Assembly: GCA_943736015.1 (NCBI GenBank)
Contig: OX031066.1
Location: 11,040,245 to 11,104,244 of the forward strand
Source: Tridacna crocea
Taxonomy: Eukaryota > Mollusca > Bivalvia > Cardiida > Cardiidae
Reading direction: 5' to 3'
DNA: 64,000 nt
The translations under genes were made by a program, and so were the position numbers. The notes under the pieces are model-generated. The model ran no database searches. It saw nothing but the letters and a program-made list of their open reading frames with translations, and was not told the origin of the DNA. Of the stretch, positions 1 to 11,461 are shown in pieces; position 1 is the stretch's first letter; each line of letters opens with the position of its first letter.

Positions 1-481
1 TTCTTAATGCTGAAATAGAGCGTTATAAACATGGTTTTAACCCATACCCAGATGTTTTTTATTTTAACAACTCCATGGAGAGACTCTAGCTTTGGAAAAC
101 ATTGTTCCAACAAGTGAAAATGCTGTTCACTATCATTTTCTCAGTGAGTTTCTATTTTTTAAGAAACAAAATATGTTATGTCTATTTGTCTTCTGCAAGT
201 CCTAGTCATTTCAACACTTTTTGGTCATTTCAACCTATATTTTGGATGTTTCAACACCAAATAAAATATAGAGAACTTCAGAAGTATATATCAAGTTGTA
301 CAATTTTTCTTTACGAATTTCGAAAACCATAGCAGTCATATGTATCAATTTCATAATGGCATTGGGAAAGTGAAGGTCAAGGTTGATTTTCTTTAAAATA
401 TTTGGATGAAACTGCATATTTTCTATGGCGCTAAACAAAAGATGAAATTAGAAAATTATTTGGTTATTATTTTCTACTTTC

Positions 482-709
482 TTAACCCTTTACTCCATAG
501 ATACTCATTTCAATGCATCGCTTGTAGAAGCCTTTGGAAAACATTGTGGCACAAAGTGAAATTGCTCATGACGAGCAATTTCACTATTTGCCACAATGTT
601 TTCAATGCTATCAAAAGGTGTCATATACACATATACACAGCTTCACCCTTGCTGTTATTTAGGGTCAATTAGAGATACCATAGAGATGCCTTATAGGGTA
701 AAGGGTTAA
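482..709. mobile_element. MITE-B copy, full length
   Basis: It is bounded by TTAA on both sides, with inner ends CCCTTTACTCCATAGATACT and the matching GGTAAAGGG. The central hairpin has arms ending GAAATTGCTC...GAGCAATTTC around a CATGAC loop. The 3' flank repeats the phrase GGGTAAAGGGTTAAAATTTT, so the right end has been duplicated. Confidence 0.85.
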
Positions 710-1009
710 AATTTTTCCCTTTTATGGGGTAAAGGGTTAAAATTTTTCCCTTTTCTTGATGGGACCATAACTATGGTGAACCACAACACCACTTGGTTAA
801 ATCAAGTAATGCTACAAAAAATAACATCATAATCATGTTCAAGTACATTCTGGTCAGTTCTACCAGTATTTTCATGCACTGAATCTGATGACAAAGTAAA
901 CATTTCATGCAATTCTGTTCCAAGAACTTGAGTCTAAAAACCAAAAAGTATATCTGGGGTTGAAATGACCATATTTTGACGAAAAAAAACCCCCTAAATC
1001 ATCAGTCAA

Positions 1010-1145
1010 GTTCTCATCTTTTCACACATTACCACACAATCCTTACTTTTGACAACCCTGAGAAAAATGGCTGTAGAAAACAATGTGGGAATGTAGCATT
1101 TTTTCCTTTTCCCACATTGTTTTCTACCCTTCACAAAACTACATG
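1010..1145 (-). mobile_element. MITE-A, truncated copy
   Basis: It holds ACACATTACCACACAATCC, then the hairpin (ACAATGTGGGAA and TTCCCACATTGT) with a shortened centre. The end beyond ACCCTTCACAAAAC is lost. It is the only recognisable A copy before 8 kb. Confidence 0.65.
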
Positions 1146-1381
1146 TATGCATAAGGTTATCCAGAGGAAGGGCGTTTGCCGGTATCATGCCAGTATTGTT
1201 TAAAGAATATCTTGTGGATTAGACAATCATTGTTACAGAAAAATACGTGATGAACCAACCTAGGGGTGGATGTAAACATCAACGCCATGTTGGTTTGGAT
1301 CGTCTACATCACAGCTAACGGGAGGAGGCGGGTTCGACGTTGGTGAGAAGTAGTCAGTAAACTCCGCCTTATAATGGCGCC

Positions 1382-1458
1382 GGGCTTGTTCGTCCCAAAA
1401 CCAGTTCGTCCCCTAGCTTGTTGTCCCTGGGCTTATTCGCCCAGTCTTTTCGTCCCAC
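1382..1458 (+). repeat. TTCGTCCC motif cluster
   Basis: CTTGTTCGTCCC, CAGTTCGTCCCC, CTTGTTGTCCC, TTATTCGCCC and TTTTCGTCCC follow each other irregularly within about 77 bases. Confidence 0.5.
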
Positions 1459-1587
1459 ACTACCTTATATAGGAATGTACAGTTCTAAGCGCCTTCAAAA
1501 ATTGTTATTTTACACTTAAATTTACTTTAAATTAAACTTATCAATGATCAATACTTTTGTTTTTGCCTTTCTCAAGGTCAGTTTATT

Positions 1588-2480
1588 GAAAATGTCGGCA
1601 TCCCACTCGGATTGCCAAGAAGATTGGATATGTGTTAAAATGGATGATTAAAAATCGGTGCGTAGAACTTTACAATCTGAAATGGGAAGGATAAATGCAG
1701 ATTTGGCAGACTTTTCAGCATTTTCATCACAAGTCTTTTATGCCTATTTGACTTGAAAGCCAGCAAAACACCCATCTATTCATAGAAGAAATTTTTGAGA
1801 TCCTTTCAAGTAAACTACAGATTAAGGGATTCTCCAATCTTTGATTTGAAAGTGCCTGTGATGTTGACAAAGAGCCAGAAAAGATAATAAAACGGTTGGA
1901 ATTGTAACATTCAGCTAGATTAAGGGCAAGACAAATTGCTTTAAGGTCAGCAGAGAAGACAGACAGAGTTATTTGGAAGGCGACACTTTAAGCTCCTTTC
2001 TCTATATATAGCCGCAGGTGCTACAGATTTTCCCTCTTTAGATCTATTTGTATGGGTGGGTTTGAAGGAAAAATAATGCTCCTTTATCTCGTTGTATCTC
2101 GCATGAAACACAATTCCATCCATGACAGACTTTTTTGTCAGACGCAAGGTCAAATCTGAATTCTGCCCTGTTTAGTGTCCATGGAGGAATTTCAGAGATT
2201 TTTTAGTTGGCAGTAGACTCAGTGTCTATGCAAAGGTTATCTACAATGGGCTCCATGCAGATACCAAATGGAGGAATAACATTTGGTTTCCTGTCAAAAA
2301 AACCCCTTTATATTGAGTTTTAAAAACGAATGTATGAGTTGGATTAAAATGAATTGACTTCAGTTTCAAAAGATATTGAAGTGGGAGTTTTTCCCTCCTG
2401 TACAAGAGGTTCATTTACCTCAACATAGAGACTATTGACGGGAGAAGTCTTAAAAGTTCCAAGGACAAGACACAAATCTT
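1588..2480 (+). pseudogene. Candidate decayed coding stretch, family unknown
   Basis: ATG at 1591 opens a short frame (MSASHSDCQEDWICVKMDD, then TAA). The same frame continues past the stop as KSVRRTLQSEMGRINADLAD. Further downstream, pieces in shifting frames still look protein-like, for example RARQIALRSAEKTDRVIWKA near 1930. This pattern fits an old pseudogene or the dead ORF of a mobile element. No family is recognised, and chance cannot be excluded. Confidence 0.25.
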
Positions 2481-2494
2481 CATGGTGTATAGGA

Positions 2495-2775
2495 TCGAGA
2501 ATTTTGAGTTAAAGCAATACCATTTGGTGAAAATTGCAAAGTTCAAGGAGAGATAATTCTGCAACCCATCTCAGCAGAGTAATGAAATAACACATGAACA
2601 ACTTAGTATATATAGAAACACAGTGTATAAATTTGAGTTCAGTACTTCAAAAACTGTGGGAGTATTTTACCGCACAATATTGTGTCTATGGATAGACAGA
2701 CAAGCAGGCGGACGGAGAGACAGACAGTCATAACGATGCCAGTATGCTCCCCCCAACTTTGTCCTTTGGGGTATA
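2495..2775 (+). repeat. Dispersed repeat with GACA/GGAC stretch
   Basis: It contains AAGTTCAAGGAGAGATAA, then GTGGGAGTATT and a GGACAGACAGAC-type microsatellite, and ends near GGGGTATAAT. Related copies lie at 3340-3540, 26875-26990 and 49498-49760, so this is a family and not a unique sequence. Confidence 0.6.
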
Positions 2776-4199
2776 ATAATCTTATAGTACAGGTTTAATT
2801 TAAAAACTTAATTTTAAAAAATAAAAGTATTAAATTTGTTTCTCATGTTACTCATATGCCTGTCTTTACAATAAAAACCAATTAATTTAGGCAATGTATT
2901 TAACTGGAAGGGTTTAGATAAACTAAAAATCAAATGGCGAACTTACCCAAAAAAATCTAACGGCGAACTTTATTTTCGAGTTGCCCTGTTTCGGAACGGC
3001 TAAGCTACCATTATTATGATGATCTATGGGGTGACAGAAGCATTCTGCTGGGCATGTACTGCCTCCTGTCCAAGTTTCCGTTTTGAGAGAGAGGAAACAT
3101 AATGTTATCATTTGCAAGAGACTTTTTCCATGGCACATGTCATCTTTTTGTGTGTCCTAGTTTTCAGCAGTTCTCTGCTTGGGCTCAAGGACCTTGCTAA
3201 ATTCATCGTTTTGGCTGTATATCGAAATCAGAATGTCAAAGTTAAGAAATTCAAATGTGAACAAAACTTGAACTCGGACAAAAATGAAAATGAATGAATC
3301 ATGACATGTAAAAAAAAAAAAAATGCAGTAGGGCCATGAAAATTGCACATGCACAACTTCATACATATAGGAACCCTGTGTGTAAATTTGAGTTCAGTAC
3401 ATGAAAATCTGTAGGAGTATTGCTGCGGACAAATTTGTGTCTACTAACAGCCAGACTGAGGGACAGACTGATGGACAGACAGACATCCATGGCAATTCCA
3501 GTATAACTCCCTCCACTACCTTGCTAGGAGGTATGATAACAGATTGGTTCTTAATCCTGTATTCGTTTGTTTTTATCCTTGCTTCCCTTTGGGATGTTGG
3601 CATCAATATAATAATGATTCATGATGTATGTGTAAGGTCTGCATGTACAAATAATTTAAAGCAAACTATATTAAAGCAAACTATGTTCATAATTTAAAAA
3701 ATCAACAGGAAATTTCAAGTCAATTTTGCAAGGATTTTGTCACAAAAAGTGGATTTTCCAAATACAGCATCCCTATTATGCATTGAAAGTTATGCTGTCA
3801 AATTAGGTAAAGGATCGGTGCTAGACGAATTTTTGCTCATACCCAAAAATTCCAACATTACAGGGTTGCGATTTTGAAAAAGGTGGAATCCACTGTAGTT
3901 TGCCAACAAGCCAAGTTTTTTTGCCCCAGTGTAAAAAACTCAAAAGGCCAAATGCAACAGCAAAACATAATAACTCTTACATGTTTCAATCAAAAAAGAT
4001 GTTTTTTCAATGTAATAGGTAACTTGTATCAATGTAAGTACCACGGAGCTCTATGTTCAAATATCACTGTCAGAGACTTTTTTCAACAATCTTTCTTTTC
4101 AAATAACTTGAGTAACTCAGTTATGACTGCTATTTTCAGTGCATGTTATATTAACATCCGCATCACACCGATCAATATGTAGAAAATATCAAGAAATAA
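2776..4199. other. Gene-free stretch apart from one repeat copy
   Basis: The only recognised feature is the dispersed repeat at 3340-3540. The 102-codon open frame at 3874-4182 has no recognisable domain and a composition close to its surroundings. Confidence 0.45.
3340..3540 (+). repeat. Dispersed GACA/GGAC repeat, second copy
   Basis: It shares AATTTGAGTTCAGTAC, then TAGGAGTATTGCTG and a run of GACAGACTGATGGACAGACA with the copy at 2.6 kb. It ends TAGGAGGTATGATAAC. Confidence 0.6.
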
Positions 4200-4810
4200 A
4201 TTGAACTGAAAAACAAGGGAAGATTTTCTGAGCTGAAGTCCAGCTGAGAAACCTGAAAGCAGGACTAAATTTAGTAGCCCTAGGTCTCAAGGTTAGTAAC
4301 AAGAATATCATCTGAAGTTTTCACTGCATGAGCCAATGTAAAACTTGCTACCACTGGGGCAGGGAAAAAGTTGACCCCAGGGCTAAAATTTGGGCCTCCA
4401 TAGTAGAGATCCACTAGATAAAGCTACATGTAAGTATGTCTAGGTAATGCAAGATTTTTAAAGTTTTTCCCATAATGTTTATAAGCCCATGTAAAACTTG
4501 TGAATCCATCCCATCCCGTAGCATGTCCAAATTGGACCCTAGGGCGTTAATTTGAAGAAACTTGACAGAGACCCACTAGATAGACAAACATCCTAAATTT
4601 GGTAGCCCTAGGCCTTGTGGTTTCGTATAAGAAGATTTTCAAAGATGGTCAATATTTACATTTTTTGCCATTGCAACCAGAGTTATTTTAGAAATCAAAT
4701 TCGTTCAATTCTGAAGAAGACTATGGCAGAATCATTTCTGAGAGGTTTCATCGAAAATTGGAGAGGTAGTTTCAGAGATGTTTAAAATAAAAGTTAGCAA
4801 ACACTTGCAT
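4200..4810 (+). repeat. Degenerate tandem-core (Helitron-like) repeat without ends
   Basis: Several decayed units of the AACTTGTGA...TTTGGTAGCCCTAGGCC type recognisable in the elements at 32.2 and 41.1 kb. The last part matches their 3' region (TTTCATCGAAAATTGGAGAG). Neither the opening stem nor the CTAA end is present. Confidence 0.6.
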
Positions 4811-4879
4811 GCACAGATGTCCATGTAAGATTGTACATGGACATTCAATATACACCAGGCCATTGGAACACTAAGCAAT

Positions 4880-5536
4880 TGAATATTTCATTAGGATGAG
4901 GAGGATCTCAATCTCCCACTGCAGTGTAAGAGTGCCATGTTAAAGGCCCAACATATTCCTGTGGGGTCTGAAGCATGTATCTCATCATGAGCTTGCACTA
5001 CACTGCTGCCATACAACAAGAGGAGTGGAAGACACCACTGCTCTTATCTCAAAATTGATTGATTCATTCAGTGTTGAAGGTGGAACGTGTACCTTTAATA
5101 GTGAACATGTTCAAACTGGTAAAAATCAGGGAGTTGCATAAGAAACATGTTACTTGCTTCCAAGATACACCTGAGGTCAAGGCTATGGCAATGCTAAGCA
5201 ATTGTATATTTCATCGGGATGAGGAGGACTTCCATCTCTTAATATGTAAGTGTAAGAGTGCCGTGTTAAAGGCCCAACATACTCCTGTGGGGTCTGAAGC
5301 ATGTATCTCATTATGAGCTTGCACTACACTGCCGCCGTACAACAAGAGGAGTAGAAGACACCACTGCCCTTATCACAAAATTGATTGATTCATTCAGTGG
5401 TGAAGGTGGAAGAGAGACCCTTGGTGTACCTTTAGTGAACAAGTCCAAAATGGTAGAGATCAGGGAGTCGCAGAAGAAACATGTTGCCTGCTTCCAAGAT
5501 CCACCTGGGGTCAAGGCCGTGGGGATGCTAAGCATA
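4880..5536 (+). repeat. Array 1 of a ~330-bp unit with coding character
   Basis: Two full units (phrase TAAAGGCCCAACATA at 4941 and 5267, 326 bp apart) and a third broken off at AAGCATAAGATTC. Each unit encodes a variant of LIDSFSGEGGRETLG...SQKKHVACFQDPPGVKA. The DPPGV region resembles part of a protein encoded by some animal transposons, but I cannot name the family from this. Units are diverged (an internal deletion removes GGRETLG in the first). Confidence 0.6.
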
Positions 5537-5776
5537 AGATTCTTATACTGGCTTTACTAACGTAAGGTGATTTTTTCGGCATAGCGAGCAATGTTTTCCT
5601 TTTCCCACAAAAGCCATCTGTTGTTGATGTGTAAAATTGTATCAGGTAAAGGATTACGATTACGATGTCTGTCTTTAAGACATTTCTTGTTTAAAAATAC
5701 AATTCAATAGAGAACACATTCTTTTTCAGTCTTTTCAGCTTGTAACAGGAAGTACCGATATCAAAGAGGAGTATGT

Positions 5777-7610
5777 CAAGTTTCACAAAGATTCAGCTGG
5801 TCATCAGTGGGCCACTGGCACGAAAGCACCGAGAGAAAAGATATCAAATAAGACCCCCACTCAGATTGAAAAGGGTTTCGTGAAATTAGATTAGTTTGTC
5901 AGCTTGACAAAATGGAAAAAATATTTAGAACTGCAAATTACATTGTTGCAAATGCCAAACCATTTACAGATTTTCCAGACTTGTGTAAATTACAGGTTGA
6001 AAGTAGTGCGGTATTAGGTGATAGTTACCGCTCTGATAAAGCTTGTGCACCGTTTATTAAACATATTGCCGGCTGTCATTTTGATGAGTTAAAAACAATT
6101 TTTGAAAAATCACCTTTCATTAGTATATACTATGATGAAACTACTGATAATTCTAACTCGGAAAAAGAAGACGTTCTTATTAGACTTTTGGATAATTATT
6201 ATCCCAAGATACACTTTATAAAATTAAAAGAAGGCCCTAATACAAAAAGTGATGGTATAACACAGGTGATCAATGAAGCTTTTATGGAGTTTCATATGCC
6301 AAATTTTCAACAGAGTTGAGTTTTGCTCTGATGGGGTTTCAGTAATGATGGGTGACAGGCAGGGTATTATTAAGAAGATCAAGTATACAGAACAAGCACT
6401 GTGGATCCTAGCAATTTGGTGCCTGTCACGTAGGCTTGAATTGTCCCTGACAGACACTTTTAAAGGGGAATACTTGGACACTGTTATTATTTCTACAGGG
6501 TCTGCAAAGAGGAACACTGAGGCCCAGGCAATTGGAGATCTGATGGATTCACACTTTACTAAGCCTGAACGTTGCAATGGGATAAGATGGGTTGACCACA
6601 GGCTAAGAGCAATTTCTAAACTTATTAAAAATTGGCAAGTCATTGCTGCTCATATCATGAATTACAGCGAAGATAATACCAATGCTGCCCAGTACAGAGC
6701 TAAAGCCGAGGGCATACTTTGAAAAATTATGTCATTTAAGTTTGTCTAGTTTTTACACTTTGTGAAAGATCTGCTAAATGAAATAACTAAAGTTTCTTTA
6801 CAGTTTCAGAGAGGAGATGTTCATCTCTCAAGTCGAGTGACCAAATTACAAAGTGCTAATGAATCTTTCCATTATCTCTCTGACAATGATGGTGATAGTT
6901 TACATGATTTCTGGGTCGAAGTGAAAAATGGTAGTAAATATCAGGGTGAAAATCTACAGAATGTTGTAAATAATGATGATTTGTTAGCTGAAAAAAGAAG
7001 GCTTGTACAATCTGTCATTGACTGTATACAAAGGCGCTTAGGAAACATTGATAGTGAAGCTTTATTTCTGAGTTGTCACGCTTTTGATCCAAAGAACTGG
7101 CAAGTTGATCGCAGACAAGCTCTTTTACAACATAATAACAATGATCTTGATGTGGTATGTACTCATTTTCAAACGTCATAAGTTACTGCAGGTTGTGACA
7201 AAGATAAAGTTAAAGACAAGTGGAAAGATTTAATTTTTTATGTCAGTAGATATGATCGTTTTAGGGGTCAAAGTCCCCGTAGTATTTTACAGAGAATTAG
7301 TCAGGAGAATCTTGATCACAATGATTATAAACATATTATGCCAGTGATTCACTTGAGCAGCTTATATCTTTTATGCAATGCTGCATGTGAACGTGCTTCT
7401 TCCTCAATGAAAAGAATTAAGGATGTCTGGAGATGTTCTCTGAGTTCAGAGAGGTTGGACCAGTTGCTAAGAATAGATATCAATGATCGAGGTATTCATC
7501 ATTTTCAAAAGAGGCCGGCCGTAAACAGATGGTGGATTAATGACCAGAGAGCCAAGAAACCAAGCATTCAGCCTTATGCCCCCCGTGTGCAACAAGATAA
7601 TAATAACTGA
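5777..7610 (+). pseudogene. Broken hAT-type transposase
   Basis: Remnant of a DNA-transposon protein of the hAT superfamily, of the kind often annotated in animals as ZNF862-like. An upstream stretch (5777-5893) resembles the end of a zinc-finger region (KFHKDSAGH). A catalytic-type region follows: KPFTDFPDLCKLQ near 5954, then FISIYYDETTDNS near 6120 and FCSDGVSVMMGDRQG near 6315. The C-terminal dimerisation block CNAACERASSSMKRIKD lies near 7375. It is not intact. There is a TAG at 5891-5893 with a frame change, a frameshift at about 6300-6320, then in-frame TGA 6720, TAG 6747 and TAA 7179. After 6320 one frame otherwise runs to the final TGA at 7608-7610. Its likely 3' terminus is at 7930. 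It could be a relic host gene derived from hAT, but the disablements argue for a dead transposon. Confidence 0.8.
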
Positions 7611-7783
7611 ACTATGTTAATCAATTTATTCATAAAAGAAAAACATATAATTATGGATTTGTAACAATAAAGTCAATCGAAAAATCAAGTGTGATTAAAT
7701 TTCTTTTTATAAAGAACAACAAAAGAACCTGCTCAGTCAACAATATTACAGAATATTGAATACATCATCATCCCACTGAGCAC

Positions 7784-7930
7784 CAACAAATCTTTTTTTC
7801 TTTTTGACATTCATTTTAATGAATGATAAAAATTTAGTAACATTTGCCAGTGAACTTCATTTTTTGCTGGTAAAAATTTTGTCCACTAGCAAAAATTTGC
7901 TAGTGGCAAAAAAGTTAATTTCGAGCCCTG
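7784..7930 (+). mobile_element. 3' subterminal region and end of the hAT element
   Basis: The sequence ends CGAGCCCTG at 7930, the complement of a CAGGGCTCG-type hAT terminus. A near-perfect palindrome (CCACTAGCAAA / TTTGCTAGTGG, 7883-7906) lies just inside it. The flanking 8 bases are ATTCAGTG. No matching 5' terminus was found upstream, so the left end is probably lost. Confidence 0.6.
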
Positions 7931-8455
7931 ATTCAGTGGTGAAGGTGGTAAAGATACCCTTGGTGTACCTTTAGTGAATAAGTCTAAACGGTAGAAATCA
8001 GGGAGTCGCAGAAGAAACATGTTGCCTGCTTCCAAGATCCAACTGGTGTCAAGGCCATGGAGATGCTTAGCAACTGCATAATATTATTTCATTGGGATGA
8101 GGAGGACTTCCATCTCTTAATATGTAAGTGTAAGAGTGACATGTTAAAGGCCCAAGATATTCCTCTGGGGTCTGAAGCACGTATCTCATTATGAGCTTGC
8201 ACTACACTGCCGCCATATAAAAGGAAGGGTGGAAGACACCACTAGTGATCTCAGAATTGGCTGATTCATTCAGTGGTGAAGGTGGAAGAGAGACCCTAGG
8301 TGTACCTTTGGTGAACAAGTCTAAAATGGTCCAAATCAAGGAGTCACAGAAGAAACATGTTGCCTGCTTCCGAGATCCACCTGGGGTCAAGGCCATGGAA
8401 ATGCTATGCAGCTGCATTATATTACTTCATTGGGATGAGGAGGACTTCAATCTCT
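7931..8455 (+). repeat. Array 2 of the ~330-bp unit
   Basis: It starts exactly at the hAT 3' end with ATTCAGTGGTGAAGGTGG, which recurs about 337 bp later. The second unit is open from 8245 and reads SFSGEGGRETLGVPLVNKSK. A MITE-A copy terminates it at 8455. Confidence 0.6.
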
Positions 8456-8681
8456 TAACTCTTTACCACACGAGGAAACTTTAGACTGATCCAAATTGAA
8501 AGCATTGGCAGACAACAAAATAAATATGTCTGATAATTTGAAATTTGGTTTAGGAAGGGTAAAAACTTTGTGGGGAAAGTAGAAAATGCTCGTTACAAGC
8601 ATTTTCTCTCTTCCCACAATGTTTTCAAAAGGCTTCCTTTTCAGGGTTGTTAAAAGTCAGGATTGTTTGGTAAAGAGTTAA
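8455..8681 (+). mobile_element. MITE-A, full length
   Basis: TTAA ends, left arm CTCTTTACCACACGAGG, right arm TTTGGTAAAGAG. The hairpin is partly mismatched (CGTTACAAGCATTTTC). It sits at the 3' edge of array 2. Confidence 0.8.
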
Positions 8682-8689
8682 TGCATTGT

Positions 8690-9055
8690 GAGAATGAATC
8701 AATGAATGTTGTTTGGTAATTTAGCGCGCATATCTGTGTTAAATAAAAATAAATATAATAAAAGTGGAGTTGTTTAAACTTAATCAAGTTTGAATACATT
8801 AATGGCAATAAAAGAATTAGATTAAGAAGTATTATGTGTGATCTTCAAATGCATAAAGGGCATTATTGAGTTACAGGACAATCCCTATATACTCAAAGGT
8901 TTTAAATGATAAGATTTAAGAATGTGATAAAAAGGTTTGAAGTAAATGTTGGATTGATAAAAAGAAGTTTTTAAATGAAAAAGAAGTATGTGTCATTCAT
9001 GATGTGCATAAAATATGATATTGAGTAGCTGGGCAATCCCTGCCTACTCAAGATT
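8690..9055 (-). mobile_element. Minus-strand copy of the retroelement at 59.0-59.7 kb
   Basis: Reading the complement gives GAGTAGGCAGGGATTGCCCA, then GAGTATATAGGGATTGTCCT and GCGCGCTAAAT, with an ATTCATTGATTCATTC tail. Order and tail match the copy at 59041-59670. It is diverged throughout. Confidence 0.65.
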
Positions 9056-9184
9056 TAGATTAAAAGATAAGACTAATAATATTGCTTTTTCTGGGAAATG
9101 AGGTTAAAACTGGTAAAGAATGGAGCCTCCAATGGGATCAATATACTCCCATTAAAGAGGTCCTGTCTCCAATGAGATAAGATG

Positions 9185-9460
9185 TAATGAAGTGTAAGAG
9201 TGTCATGTTAAAGGCCCAACATACTCCTATGGGGTCTGAAGCGTGTATCGCATCAAGAGCTTGGGCTACATTGCCACCATACAACAAGAGGAGTAGAAGA
9301 CACCACTGCCCTTATCACAAAATTGATTGATTCATTCAGTGGTGAAGGTGGAAGTGAGACCCTAGGTGTACATTTAGTGAACAAGTCTAAAATGGTAGTA
9401 ATCATGCAGGGAGTCGCAGACGAAACATGTTGCCTGCTTCCAAGATCCACCTGGTTCAAG
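9185..9460 (+). repeat. Single unit of the ~330-bp repeat
   Basis: It matches arrays 1 and 2 from GTAAGAGTGTCATGTTAAAG to GATCCACCTGG. A small insertion (TAATCATGCAGG) disturbs the reading frame. Confidence 0.55.
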
Positions 9461-9734
9461 TTGTAAACTATAATTGGGTCAACAAAAAGGGGGGAAATGG
9501 GAATTACAAATTTCATATGTGCACTGGCCTCCACATCTCTTGAATGCTTTCATCTTCATCTGAATAGTTTTATCCCGGGTATGATAGTGTATTTCTTTTT
9601 CAATGCAGAATTTTCTTGACCTTAATTTTCTTTTGATTTAGTTTCATGACATATGTTTTGGTTAATCTGAATCTCTGGTCTGCAGGTTTGAACATTGTGT
9701 TCTTACAAACAAACCATAACAAAGAAACAAATGA

Positions 9735-9805
9735 AAGGAATCAGCCACCAGGCAGGGTTCGAACCTAAAACGTGCAGACCAAAGGCCAACACCATAACCA
9801 AAATG
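9735..9805 (-). mobile_element. tRNA-like SINE head
   Basis: On the minus strand TGGTTATGGTGTTGGCC resembles a pol III box A region and GGTTCGAACCC is a canonical box B, at tRNA-like spacing. There is no complete acceptor stem, so it is a SINE head and not a tRNA gene. Confidence 0.5.
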
Positions 9806-10100
9806 AACCAAAATAGCTAAATGAAATTAACTCAAAAGCAGAGTAAGGTTTTGTATTTAAACTGGATTATGCCATGCATGAAGGAGTGGTCTTCCATAAC
9901 AGTGTATAGATAATAAAGGTAATAAAGGCTTTCAAGCAATCACTTCACTTGTGTGTCATTAACTCACACCTTTTTATCAAGACATTCGATATTTCATTTG
10001 TTTGTGCTGGCATTAAAGGTAAAGACTCAGTCATTGTGACTGTTGTGGGATTTACCATGTAGGTGAACTTTATGGATTGAGTATCTCTAAAGTCAAAAAC

Positions 10101-10318
10101 AGAAGGTCCTTGAAGACTATGTGAGGGCAATAGAGATGCCGGAGACAACCCTAGAAGCAGAGGTTAGAGCAACTACTATTGAAAAGTCAGCTGATACTGT
10201 ACTTCAGGTTCCAACCAAACTAACTCATTCCTCTGCAGACAAGCCTGCTAGACCTATTTTCAGTATTCCAACTGATGGGGAAATCAAATCCACGCTAAGT
10301 GATACATACAGTGGATAA
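10101..10318 (+). CDS. Possible terminal exon of an unrecognised gene
   Basis: An acceptor-like AAAAACAG precedes an open stretch of 71 codons ending TAA at 10316-10318. It starts KVLEDYVRAIEMPETTLEAE and ends IKSTLSDTYSG. Composition is protein-like (acidic, Thr-rich, few rare codons) and not built from a repeat I can identify elsewhere in the window. No upstream exon was recognised and no family is suggested. It could equally be a chance ORF or a fragment of an unrecognised element. Confidence 0.3.
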
Positions 10319-10769
10319 GCAACAGCAGGGACAGCAGTCGTATATATTTGTTTTATGAAAAAAAAAAATCAGTTCAAAATCTATAAATTTGCAGTTCAAT
10401 TCACAATGTATACATCTGCGGTTTGGACCGTATTTTCAAAATTATTTTATTTATATCACTATAGCCAAGGCCGCTTGAATCATTAATACAATTACTGAGC
10501 ACATCTCTCTATCCATGCTTTTTTGTTACTTTTTGCACCATTTCAAAAAGAAATTTACATAGAATTTTTTTTTATTTGTTTCAGCAGGTAATGAGGTTTT
10601 TGTATTATTCCTATCAAAATACCAGTGGACAGTAGATTTCCATTTTCGTAGCGTCTGTTACATTCTGAAGTACATGCTAACATCAAAGGACTACCAGTAA
10701 ATATTTATTTTCCTGATGGCTCATATTAAGCAATTTGGGTTATTCTTACAGGTTATTGCTTCAACCATG

Positions 10770-11204
10770 GAGATATCCTCATTCACCAGAGCCATGTTTC
10801 TTGACGAATCAAACTTTCATGAACAATTTTTGAAAAAAAAAAGGGGTCACCCAAGGAACATCTCTGTGAAATTATTTCAAAATCTGACCAGCGGTCTCAG
10901 AGAAGAAGAATTTTTAAGAATTTCTTCATTTCCCTATAGTGCAAGTAACCCCCATTCACCAGAGCCGTGTTTCTTGGCGGATCAAAATTTTGCGAACAAT
11001 TTTTGAAAAGGGTCATCCAAGGAACATTTCTGAAATTATTTAAAAATCTGGTGAGCGGTTTCAGAGTAGAAGATTTTTAAAGAATTTCCTAGAAAATTCC
11101 ATTTGGTTGCCATGGCAACCAGACTTTTTGACGGAATCAAATTCTAGGAATTGGGCGATCACAAAAGCTCACCATGAGCACTTCGTGCTGAGGTGAGCGA
11201 ACAA
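10770..11204 (+). mobile_element. Helitron-like element A, 5' truncated
   Basis: Two core units of the CACCAGAGCCATGTTTCTTG type, then GGTTGCCATGGCAACC and the 3' hairpin AGCAC-TTC-GTGCT followed by GGTGAGCGAA. The usual CTAA end is mutated to CGAA. Confidence 0.65.
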
Positions 11205-11461
11205 ACAAGAGGGTCATTGTCCCTGGAATGCTCACCTTAGACTATAGCTTATGATTGAAATTCAATTCTTTACACAACTTTGGTAGAGCTTCACCAAAGG
11301 AACATCCCTGCCAATTATCAAGATTGGCCCGGTGGCTTAGGAGAAGAAGATGGTTAAAGAAATTGTTGATGGATAACCAATACTGGATGACGGGCGGCTG
11401 ACGCTGGACACAGGGCGATCACACTGGCCCAACTTAAACACTTTGTGCTAAGGTGAGCTAA
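11205..11461 (+). mobile_element. Helitron-like element B, short complete form
   Basis: Opens ACAAGAGGGTCATTG and closes GTGCTAAGGTGAGCTAA with no tandem core, about 257 bp. It abuts elements A and C directly. Confidence 0.65.

Noticed and set aside
3874-4182. 102-codon open frame.
   Set aside because: Composition follows the surrounding AT-rich DNA and no domain is visible.
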